Notes under the pieces: generated by a model
Told to the model about the DNA's origin: nothing
The model's database searches: none
The model's input: the letters and a program-made list of their open reading frames with translations, nothing else
Source of the DNA: Phoronis australis
Lineage: Eukaryota > Phoronida > Phoronidae
Assembly: GCA_002633005.1 (NCBI GenBank)
Contig: NMRA01000740.1
Coordinates: 101,673-165,672 of the forward strand
Reading direction: 5' to 3'
Length of the DNA stretch: 64,000 bases
Made by a program: the position numbers and the translations under genes
Shown: in pieces, positions 28,246 to 40,400 of the stretch
Layout of the letters: each line of letters begins with the position of its first letter
How positions within the stretch are numbered: position 1 is the stretch's first letter

Positions 28246-30104
28246 GGGTTCTCGGGCTTGACATATCTTTCCCGATCCGGAGTTATTATTTTATATGACT
28301 GGCAGACATGCTAATTACAACGGAAGTTTTGAAAGTCACAATCATTCAATTTTGTGCTCCTTGTACATTTGAAATGTTTCTAAAAATAAAATCTTCATAA
28401 TCGCATTGTCGCTGTTGTCTCTAAAACCTGATAACTCATTTGTAATTCAAAGTAAAGATTACACTTTTTTATTGTTAATGATTAATAATGTTAATATCAA
28501 ATTGTAACAGTTAGAAAGCGAACTCATTGTAACATTTGATTGCAGAGCCGCATGAGCCTCACAAAACATGGAGTAACTTTATCAAGAAAGTCTTACACTA
28601 AAACACATGTACAATGATTTACACAGATCTGCTAGCTGAGTGACCAGGATTGCAGAAGTGGAGGTGCCTGGGCTTACATCAACAACTAAATGAAAATGCT
28701 TTGCTCCTCACGCGTTAAGTTCGTGATAATCTCAAACATTTTAATTCATAACACTGTCCTGACCAAATACATGTAAGCTATATGTCATAGAAGGCCTAAG
28801 CATTGATATAAACCTACTCGGGTTTCATAATTAAACACCTGTAGGATACCATGACTGTCTTCAGAAATGTTAGGTAAGCTAATAGGTTTCAGAATTAATA
28901 CTAAAATTCTTGTACCCAGGAACAAAACCACTTTTTTACCAAAATAAAGGTCTGTTTTGAAAGTTTGTCATTTCTAAAAAAAGAGTCTGCAGAAACATAC
29001 GATGTGTACGAACGTCCACGTTGCCAGCAGATGAGGCTTCACTTGTTTGTCACTTGACAAGTAACGCGCCTCTTTTCAGAATACTTGCATGGTAGACATG
29101 AGTGAGCTGCAGTCACTCGTCTCCAGTTACACTATCAATCAGACCAATACTGCGCCAAGGACTTGTCTGCTGCAAATGTAAAAGCATTGATTTGTTGCTT
29201 CACAATAGTTTGTTATGATGCCTAAGGTTAGTTTTGGGATTGTGGTGGAAAAAAATAAAACAAACTAAAAAAATTCACCAATTTGGGACAAAACTAATTG
29301 CCATATTTGACCTTTTTTCATTTTACATGGTGGCAAGTGTAAACTAAAGTTTTCGAAATTTTGTGTGGTGGTGGATATCATATGAAATTTGAACAAAATA
29401 AACTATTAATGTGGTGGAAAAATATTTTCTATGAAAAGAATGAGAAAACTAAATTTCAGCTGTTGGCCATATTGTGTAGTTCTACTAAAAATTGGTGAGA
29501 TTTTGCTGTAATTTATTTTTAGACAATATTTTTACTGCCACTAGATGGCACGTTATGTTTCATGATACACAGTGGTTGGCAATGCGGCATTACTAATATC
29601 GTCTATAAATTTGGCTCGTTGAAAATGACACCATTTACACTATTTTCACAAATTGAGAATGAAGAAAGATTTTCATCAATCAAGACATCAGTAAGTAAAT
29701 AGGAACGTTTCATAAATTTTTGTTTTTACTGACAATTCAAAAAAGGAAGTCTAATGCCATTCGACTGTGGCAGCCATTTTGTTAGAGCACTACCAAAAAT
29801 TACTTTGAAGATTACATAGTTCAGGTTATTTTGAAAGCACTTGATTACGTGTTGAAAGAGCATATTGTAACTTGGGAATAAGTTTAAAACTAGATTGATT
29901 TGAGGTCTAAGTTTTTTCACTCGAAAGTGAAAGTATCTTTTAAAGGTCACTTGACATTTTTGCATTTGCTATTTACAACTTAAAATACCACACAGCGCTA
30001 GGTGAAGCCAAAACCACAAACTTTCAACTGGTGAATCGTGCAATGGAGTATCTTCCAATCACAGCAATTATACAAGTGAACTTCATTGGGTCACGCCGGG
30101 TTAC

Positions 30105-30305
30105 CACTACACATGCGCGCCCCAGCGGGGGGGCTCAGAGAAACAAAAAGTCCCAGAAAACGAGACAAAGTCCACCAAAAAGGCGCAGACACACAGTTCA
30201 CAAGATGGTACCCCGTTTTTTTAGTCCTGATGCCTTTTTCGTCAACAAAAGGTACACATCATCAAAAATTCGAGCCCCCCCCCCACCCCAGGTGCATGCA
30301 TGCTA
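30105..30305 (+). repeat. Dispersed repeat family C, copy 1
   Basis: Shares an ordered set of blocks with 61435-61630: ATGCGCGC.CCCAG, GGGCTCA, GAGAAA/GAGACA, AAAGTCCAC.AAAAA.GCGC, CCGTTTTTTT, CAACAAAAGGT.CAC, ATTCGAGCCCCCCC, CAGGTGC..GCATG. The ends are near-complementary (CATGCGCGC at the left, GTGCATGCATG at the right), so it may be a small inverted-terminus element. No ORF of its own. Confidence 0.6.
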
Positions 30306-30432
30306 CAGAGGCAACTCGCTATAGGGTTCCCACAAAACGTGCCTAAACAATGGTTTACATAAGACAAATTTCACAAAAAAAAACACTTCAGACACATGAA
30401 CAGAACCACCAAAAACAAAATTAAAATAAGAG

Positions 30433-33400
30433 TTAATTATCTTTAATAATGATTGAACCTAGACATCGTACCAGTAAAGACTGTTGTGAGTCCTCGCTCT
30501 CTGTTATCTCCAGTAGTTGTGAAGGTACTACGTGGTCATTGTTACCCTCTATGGACGTGTTGTGGACAGTGGCCACTCTGGCCTTGGTGAGGGACGCTTG
30601 CGACAGCTATAAAATTAATGTAACAACCATTACAGGAATTGACCACTGAATCTGCTCCTTCATTTATTTTTGCAACAATAGTTAATAAGGGAAACAGTAA
30701 TTTACATTTCATCAGATGACTGTTTTTTTTGTTAAAACACCTAATTAGAATTGTTTCTTGGGTTTTGTATATAAAATTAATTCATGTTAGGTGTAACACC
30801 TATCAATGATATTGATCTGCCTAGTTGTAATCTGTCACAAAAATAAGAGGGTATTATATCATCTCAAGTCCTTGCAATACTCCAGATATTTTAAATTAAT
30901 GCAAAAAAGGAAAAACTATTAAGAAGGTCACGCTTGAATGATGCTTGTCAGAGTGCATGGAATGTGCTGGGAGAGGGGCTTCAAGGGTGAGATTGCTTGA
31001 ATTTTTTTGGACACAACTTATTAATTGCATGTACATTACACCCCACTCACCCAAGTCACCAGCAGACAGCTCCATCATTACCACCCTTTGTGTTTCCAGT
31101 GCAATAAACCTAATCTGTTTGAAGTAATTACAAGCCCAGTAGGTACTACCTAACAAAGGTTTATGTATACTCATGGGGCATGTCTTTAAGAAATAAAGCT
31201 TGACTTGCTGCTTGGCTTGGGTAAAGCTCCTCGCCGCCTAAGGCTAGTCTTGGTGTGGCAATCTGTACATGTTACAGTCACTCATGGCATGAAGAACATT
31301 TTGTTTCCGTTTAAATTTGTTAATTAGATGACACTTTAGAATTGTACGTCAGGTGCTGCTGCATGTAATTAATACATTAATCCTGTTACCATTGGTGAAT
31401 CGTCTGTACACATAGGACCTTTCTCATCATCAGGAATCCATGAAGAGGTCTCTTGACTACCACCTGTTTGCACCTGGTGATGAATAAGTATATATGACAG
31501 TGCACGGGTATATGAAAACAAACTGCTTTATTTGGTTTTACTTCAGTTAAGAATTTGCTGACAGTGGGGCAATCCTACAGGTGTCCTATTCAGTTCCACC
31601 TGGCCTAGACTCCACAAAGCCTGTTCTCCTACTTTTAATACAGAAAAATCAAGTCAATCATATTGTGGATTAGGCACCACATATTTCAAAATAACTTATG
31701 ACAGCTAATGGTAAAAAGTCTGCCAACAAGCTGTTAAGGTCAAACTTTGGACTGACTGTGACCTCATTGCAATTCATTTTAACTAAGAATACTGAATCAC
31801 ATTTCACAGTCCAAGAAGAAACATATTGCGTGGCTATATAACTTATAGCAAACTGCAGGATTTTGTGATGCATTTCAGGTTTTGTCTACTAGCTGAACGC
31901 TCCCTCTAAACATGTCACTCACCTGCACATACTTAGCCAAGTATTGTCTGATGTCAAGTGACTGCTCACGCTCTTCACTGTTGCTTGGCAACAAACCCAA
32001 CCCATCAGATCCTTGATCAGTTTCCTCTATCGGTTCCTGCTTGATGACAATGCCACCTGTTGCCTCCTGGTCCCCCTGCAGAAGTCCTTGTATGGCCTCC
32101 AGTGCATAAGGACGTGTGTCTGCAATAGATGAGAACTGAACCATGTCTGGAAGTTGGTACTAGGTAAAGATGCTTCTTAACACTAGAATTTCCAGAATAG
32201 TCAGACACTACCAAGCTGATGTACAATAAAATGGAGTGTGTAAGAAGACTGACAAGTATCATGGCATGAAATGAATTAATTAGCATCTATGTGAATTCGT
32301 ACCTACGTTTACATAAAACGCATTATTCACACAGTTTATTCAGGTTAAATGTCCATAAATCTGGTCCAACTCACCTTTCAAAATTATTATCAGTAGTTTT
32401 GGTTCAATCAGTCATGGGAGAATAAATATTTCAAATGCTTGCAATTTGTAACCAAGTATTGAACAATATCTTGTCAAATTTCTCGAGAACTAGAAATTGT
32501 ACCCCTACACATTAGCAGAAGATACGCCAGCCAAGAACCATTTTATCTAAAATCCACCAGTGATGCAGTACCTTCTTCGGATAGAAACGTCTCATCAATA
32601 GGAGACAGGCATACATCTTTTAAGTCATCACTCAGTCCATCACTGCTTTGGGAGCTTTCCACCAGTGCCATTGTAACCATGGTTTTCCTCTGATCGACAG
32701 GTAAGTCCTCCCACATCTCCTTGATCACTGTGGTAACCTTGGGGTCATCCATGTCAGCCTCAGACAGGTATTGCCTCAACTGATTGGCCACTTGACGATA
32801 GAAGTAATAGTACCTGAATGCATGAGAAATATTAACTGAATTATCCAATTTAACAGCATTTCATAAAACATTGTGCATTAAGTACTAGATGCCTTGCTCG
32901 TTATTTACTGGACAGGTGTCACTCAGCCACTATTTAATGCACAGTGGGAAATCATAAACACAAGGGTAGCAAAATAACATTTATTTTAATTTTCAGAAAA
33001 AAATATGGAAATTAGCAAATCTGTGTGTTACAGGTTCACGATTTACTGTAAATAATAAGACCGGCAAGTGCAGTTTACTTTCAGTGTCGGGACGTCATTT
33101 TTCTGTAGGGGGAAGTGTGTAATGCGAGTCATTATTCACATTATGATCTTCCTTGTGAAGATATTTGTTGGCTATAGTCATTGATAGGCAAATGCATGCG
33201 GGTTCTCTGGAGATCTTGTGGTTTGATTCAGTGTTTTATTAGAGTTTGTGAAGTTTGGCTGTGTGGTTGATATGTCGTACAATATATGATTAAACTGCAG
33301 TCGCTGCTCTTGTAAGTGAACCCGTGACACATTGCTTAGCATGCGTTGCATTCAAAGAAAAGATACTAATACAACTTAAGTCGCAGTTTCTCTCTACAAG

Positions 33401-34381
33401 AGAGCAATTCAATATGAAAAATCTCATCACGGAGTCAGGTTTATCATATATAAAAGAGCATAACATAAATTTATCCTAATATTTCATAGTCAATTTTACC
33501 CATCAAAATGCTTGTCATCCGAGTGGCTTACGTCAGCAAGTGGAGGTAAGTGGTCACTAACAATGTCACGGTCTGGGTAACTTCTGTAACAACAACTATT
33601 ACATTTGGAAGATTTGAAAAACACCAGTACAACGGACTATTGCAGAAATAGTGCAAGAAGAGGTTATCAGATGCATTTGCCAACTCACTGTTCTGTAAAA
33701 TAGAAAAATTAACTTCCCTATTATAAAGGTTGTATTAGATATTATGTCTTTTCTCTCAGAGCTCCTGCATGGTAAGATTGAGATACAACGAGGTTAGGGA
33801 CAGTACTGCTTGCATGACCTATAATATCCCACTCACTCATTAGTGCATTCTAATGTTTAGTCCAACAAGATGAAGGAACAGCACCGCATGCATGCACCAT
33901 GGGTGTGGCCATGGGCTGCTCAGCACAACTTGTTCACGCACGGTGTTGCTTTTCTTGCGCAAGTAGCTGCATCACGGAAAATTATCCTTACTCAATTTCA
34001 GAAGCCAAACAATTGGAAAAATCACAGGCTATTTTAGCCTGACTGTTTTATTGCTGTGAAATTAAGCCATCAGTAACGCAATGATAGCTTTACTTCACAC
34101 ACTTAAGGACTTCGGATATTTAGAAACCCCGATAAACAGGCCTCTTTACGAAAGCACAAATTAGCTGGTACACCCTTTTAAAATGCTCAATACATTAACC
34201 TCTGTGTTGTACTAATCTGAGGAACAATTGTAATATTCAAGAATAGTAATATTACTAAGTGATATAGTAACAGACCTAGGAACACACACTAATCACTAAA
34301 GCCTCACACATTTCACACTATACACCCACCTCTCCAGTTTCCGTCTACATCTAGATATTCCTTTACTGAACATCCCAGATG

Positions 34382-34439
<58 letters not shown>

Positions 34440-37400
34440 GATGATGACGGCCTTCTTACGAGCACCACTTGATACTTTACGACTGAAAGGAAAATTTGAC
34501 GAACTTAGTGGAATTTAAGGTAAGCATTTACCTAAGAAAACTAATGAGAATTGTGGTTTTCACATACAAAATTGATGTAGCTTTAACACCATAAGATAAA
34601 TACATTTTAGATTAACAATAACATCATCAATTTTTGAGGTCTGTCTCAAACATACATATGAAATAAAATAAAATAATTTTTTGTCATGTTGCTAACACCA
34701 TTAATTTGCTATCCAAAGTGCACCTTTCTTTTTTTGCTAAGTTTTACTAAAAGACGTGGTCATTTGACCCAAATAATGGCAGACTGGAAAAAGTAAACAA
34801 AATCTACAGCTTTCAACTTAAAAAATTTTACTCGGATAAAATGTATAGTTTTGTAGATATTTGGCAAAATAGTTGTCACTAAGATTCTAGGTAAAACATT
34901 TTAGAACATTTTACAAATAAATCCTAAGAGCATTTTGGACAACACTGCATAAAGCAGTAATATGTGAAAGTTTTGCATGTGATTTTTTGAAGTTAGCCAA
35001 ATTTAAACATTTTTTAAGACGTGTGAATTTGGGTGGCAGACATTGCAAAGTGCAGTTATTTTTATGAAATATAAAGTTAGAATCTTTAAATAATATGGAG
35101 CGGAGCTTCTTTCATGCCCCACACATTATGCACCTTGGCACACACAGGTAATTCAAAACTGGTTATACAATCACCATATTTCCTCATCTTCATCGCTTAG
35201 GTCCAAGTGTTCAAACGATTCCTTACACAACAGGCTGTCAACAGCAACATCATCATTACTGAAATCAGCCGTTTCCTAGGAAAAAAATCACTAATTAGTT
35301 TCATTTAAATAGTTCAATAAATTGTAGTGCCTGAGGAAAGTGTTTGTGATTCATTTAAATTTCATCGCCTCACTGCATATAAATATACAATATTTGGAAA
35401 TTCAAAGGTTTCTGAGTGTGTGTTCAGTTGCAGAAAGGATCATTAACCTTAAGTGCCATACACTGAGTGAAGTTAAGCAAGCACTAAAGTAGCACTTAGA
35501 GTTTGTGACTTAAAAAAATATGACAGCCCCAGAAATCACTTTCACATTATATCCAGGTTGTCATTCACTGACCCTTGCATACATACACTCAAAGAACGAG
35601 CTCTGAGGGACTGAATGACAACTGCTTCAGCTCATTTTATGCAGCGAACATTTTTGTGTTCAAGTGCATCATGCACTCAACAAATCACTCATTAATATAT
35701 TTCTGTTGTCAACAAAACCACTAAAATTGTTACAAAAATTACTGACGTGGCTAAGTGTCATTTTTTTGTACATTTCTGGCATCACAATATGGGCAGTGGA
35801 TGGACTTAATGGAGTGACATGGTAGTGAGGGAAGTCTAGGTGAAGGTGAGCAACTAGTCATTGGTGATTCTACATAAACTACCTTTCTTATGATACATCT
35901 GGTTTTCTTGTTTAGATATATAGTAAAAAACGATCGAAACAGAATTTCCACATTTTCATTGCTGTTCTCATTAAAACAGCATCATTGTGCTGTTCATTTT
36001 TAGGGCAAAACCATGAACAAAAATACATACGGGGGGTACTTTTAGTTCAACACACTAGCTCCTGTCCATGTGAAATTGAAGGTTCTTAATCAGACCCATT
36101 TTAATATTCAGCAGTAATGACTTTTACTTCTTACTAACATCATTTTATTTTGTTGCAGAATTCAATCACCAACAGGTTTTATTTTATTTTATTGATATAT
36201 AAATAAAATACAAAATCCAGTTCAGTACCTTACATTTCCTCTAGAGTGGCATGTCAAATACCTTTAGTTTTATCATAAAAGAGGTTCGTTTTGTCATGTG
36301 ACAAGTTACAAAGTTTTCCCCAACAGCAAAACTAAAAAAATGTTCCTTCTTTTTCTTGTTGGAGACAAATTGATTTTAAATTTAGCTTAGAAATCTTTGA
36401 GTAACCAGCAAGTACAATCTCTTGAGTGGGAAAATAACCGTACTCTCCTGCTGTCAACACTAACACAGGAGTCCGGCTCATTGACTGTAAACATCTGATC
36501 CACCCAGACTTCTCAAAATTACATTATGCCCATGTTCAGCCGTCCACCTCTGATTTTTGACTTAATCGACTTCAGCATTGCTGGAGTTAATCTGGACAAG
36601 TATATTATAAATAACTGCAGATGAAAACTTCATTTGAAAGAGGCAATAAAACATGAAACAAGTGGTTGCTCAACGGCACCTGAATACTTACTTCATTGGA
36701 CAAATCTTCAAATCGCGGAAACAATTTCCATGGACTGGATAATTTGATAGGAGTGAAACCACCACTCTGAAAAAAGTAAAAGCCTTGATTCTTCCCAGGC
36801 ACCACTGAAACAACTATTTCATCCATTTAGATGAATGATCTTTCACCAATGCAGTATGTCTGGCAAAACATTAGGACAGACTCAAATTATAGCACTCTCC
36901 AAATCATTACATACAGTGTGATGTGCAGTGGCTTACAAACTATTTCATGAGCACTTAGTCACCGTCAGTAATGATAACTATAGTGAGTTGTTCGGAGGGG
37001 AAAGTTAATCGCCCAAAATTGCACTTGCAATTATGACCAAGACTTCGCTCGTGTTTTAAAACCGAAATTGTTCACCCGTATTCATGACCGAGACTTCGCT
37101 CAAAACCATTGTATCCAATAAAAAATTGATTTATATGTCGCAAGCTCTGAAGCAGTAGTACGCTTGAACTTTATACTGTCTTGTATTTTTGTGCATGTTA
37201 TGAATTGCTCAGAAGATAAAATCTCAGGTGCAAAGTAAATAATTACAAAACATTGAAAAATATCAAAGACATATTTTTGACTTGCTGCCCAGTAGCCACA
37301 GCCATCCCAGGCATTTGAAAATGATCCGTTTCAGTACATACTGAGGTGCCAGAATGTATATCAATCAGGTTGTGGTGGAATCTACCGGGTAGTTTCATTC

Positions 37401-40400
37401 TCTTACTCTTGCGTGTATATAATATATGGCATTGCATAGAACATAGATATGAAACGGTTCTCTAGGGGGTAATGTAGTAGAATTTATAAACATTGGTGGT
37501 AAATCACTCATTGTTGTTTTGCTCACAATGTACCTTTTGTTTTATTGTACTAAATAGACATGGTTCCGTGACCCAATTGATGGCATACTGGTACAAAGTC
37601 AAAAATCGAATTCTTCAGACTTTCTGGTTTAAAGAAAATAATATGTGCCTCTAGAATGTCAAATTTTATAGTTATTTAGACATTCAGTTAAAAATAAAGC
37701 TGGCTTATTAAGTCTCACGTAAATTTAAAGTTATGTGAAATGTTATAGCCAAGTCCAGCAATCTATAAACCATTACTAAGACTCGGTAAAACTAAAAGTA
37801 GATATTTCTTCAAAATATAAAGTTTGGAAAATGTGATTTTCGACTTTACCAATATACAATTAAGTAACAGGTTCATGTGACCATATCTTTTAGTAAAATA
37901 ACACAAATAAAAAGTACATTATTTACAGCAAACCAATGGAATCAATTGTATAGATGAAAAATTTCTGAAAAAATGTTCAAGATGAAATCTAACAACCTTC
38001 GTTAAAATAAGTCTTCTAAATAATCATTTTATTTCGATTTTATAGGCCTAATAAATATTCTTCATAAAATCTCAAAAGCAATGTTATTTGATAGCCCTTA
38101 ATGCAAACATAAGCAATCTGAGAACAATTCCTGGCACAGATTTGAAGAACAGTGCATAAGCACAGTATCTGGAACTTTCGTTTGAACTTGACCGGCCATT
38201 TCCGGGCAATGTTGCAAAGTTAGCCACACTAAAATTTGAAATTTTTTGGGGTGCGTCTCACGTCACCCTTAGGCAACCCTTACCTTCCTTAGCAGGGTTC
38301 CATGTCTCGATTCATCTTATACAAGTGCTTAATTTTCGTCCATTAAACTATTCATATTCGAAACCCTTGCTCACAATTTTTTTTCATGCATATGAACATA
38401 ATGCTCGCACATTTGTAGCCAAGCGACTTATTTCAAAAACCTCTTTTCATGGAGTTGGATGTTACTCCAACCACCATGAAATTGTTGGCCCTTCATCATA
38501 ACAATGGGATAAAATTAAAGAATAAATAAAATACCAACTAATTATTACTAATTAATCTTCCAACAACAAAATGAAGCCTGACCTGTGACTTGGCTGGTGT
38601 AGAGAATTCCTTCATCCAATCATCAACAAATCCACTAGAACAGTCTTCCTCTCGAACGGCATATTCAGTGTGATCGCCTGGCGGTACGCCCGTATTGCAT
38701 AGCTTGACTGACTGAATAAAAAGTTGGCACTCCTCATTGGTTGCTAGTCATCGCATTCACATTCAGTTGTTCTAAGCGTGAATCAGCAAAATAGGGGAAG
38801 ACGTCGTTTGCAGCAAATCTACCGTCCATTTGTCACATTAACTTTCTCACTTTTTCCTTTTCAGTGAATGTATTAGTCGATGAATCAATAAGTATAGAAG
38901 CTGTTAAACAATTCCATTGTTAAAAATTTCTCTAAGTAAACTTTGAAATATTTATTTTTTAAAAAATTTGTACCAAAGCAGAGATAGTGTGCCCCACGTC
39001 AATGGTGCAAAAGTAATTTTACTGACACACTATGATTGCTTAGCACGGGACAATGGCCTCATTAAAACTGAAAGCAAGAACGAAAAAACTATCATGGCCC
39101 ATAGGTCCTCCATTAACTGGCACGAGTCCGTGTGAGTCAATTCATACATGCTCACATTTTTTTCTAAAACAAAGTAACCAGCTCATACGTATACTGTATG
39201 TTGTATCACGGCTGGGTATGATTTGTTCAATCATGATGCCAGTCAGTGCAGATTCAAACCAAAAAACATTATCCACAAGGTTTTATCGCTTTGATGGTTA
39301 GATAATAGACTCCACAGAGCTAATTGAATTTATCTCTAATTTCACCTTTTGTAGAGCTGATTAATGCAAGAAAACTACTGTTGATGGGTGAAAACAAAAT
39401 TTATTCACTAATCGAAAGCTGATTACTACAATAACTATATCTAAAACACATGCTACAAGTCAAAAAACATAATGATTAATCTACCTTATCTCACTATGAA
39501 CAAGCTCTTGATTCACGTAAACAGATGAATAATAATTATACCTCCTCACAAGTTGTGCATGTTTCAAAGGCTTGCGGCTGCGAAGAGACAGACTCATCAG
39601 CAGAGTTTCCCCCTACAACTGTCTCTACTTTGAAGGGAAAGGCCTGAACTGTTGAAGAGTCACTCAACACATACTGTCTACCATCAGCTGGCACGTTGTA
39701 GTAGCCCCATCCCTCATTATCGACATAAACTGGTTCAACTGCAGTAGAAACAAGCGGGCCGCAGATGTACGTCTTTCTGGCTTTTCTTATCTCTTGGGAG
39801 CTAGATTTAGTCCGGCCTTGTAACTTACTGCAAGCATACAAAAAGTTATAAACAGTACTTTGGAATTAGTTGGAGGTTTCAGTTTAGGATTTGAAACATG
39901 GATATATTTCATAACAGAACTTGTATGCCTTCACTTATCATGATCAGTGAATATCTGTTAGTAAAGCCCAGGTGGTTCAGTATTCAAAGCCAGCCTCTGT
40001 TACAGCTGACAACATCTGCTGGGCTATTGTGTTCTGGTCATAACAGGGTGATATCTGATGTTATCATGCAGGCTTGGGTAGACCTGATAATTGGATTACA
40101 TAATCAGAATATATTTCAGTACTCATCATTGGTTGAGGAAATGAACAGGTTCTGCAATGAAAGAACTCAGTAAGTGATGTTTCTTATTCCAATGCATCGA
40201 GAGACCACTGACCAGCATATTTTCATGAATGAAAGAACTATTTTTCACATTCAGGAGAATTTAGTATGTAACCATGGAAAAATGTCAGTGGTGGTGCATC
40301 TCATTTGCGTATCTTTGGTGATGCAAGATTCATGACTGCAATGCATGCACAGACTAAAAATGACATGAAAATATCAAGCCACTGCTTAAAAGCCTTAAAG

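Larger units (their letters stand above)
23624..30432. other. Convergent intergenic region and probable long KIAA0930 3' UTR
   Basis: No conserved exon is visible between the KIAA0930 stop (23623) and the stop of the STRA8-like gene (30433, - strand). An AATAAA at 28240-28245 could end a long 3' UTR. The 140-codon ORF at 26279-26701 is rich in Phe and Leu, lacks any recognisable domain and looks like chance in AT-rich DNA. The region also holds a minisatellite (about 23940-24280), a short tandem repeat (27596-27665) and a dispersed repeat copy (30105-30305). Confidence 0.4.

Noticed and set aside
33514-33557. Possible + strand mini first exon (ATG ... AGTGGAG|GTAAGTGG)
   Set aside because: Thirteen codons only, no partner exon, and located in an intron of the - strand gene.
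39898-40173. 91-codon + strand ORF inside an intron of the STRA8-like gene
   Set aside because: The composition is somewhat protein-like, but no family is recognised, it is antisense to the gene, and no acceptor or partner exon fits.
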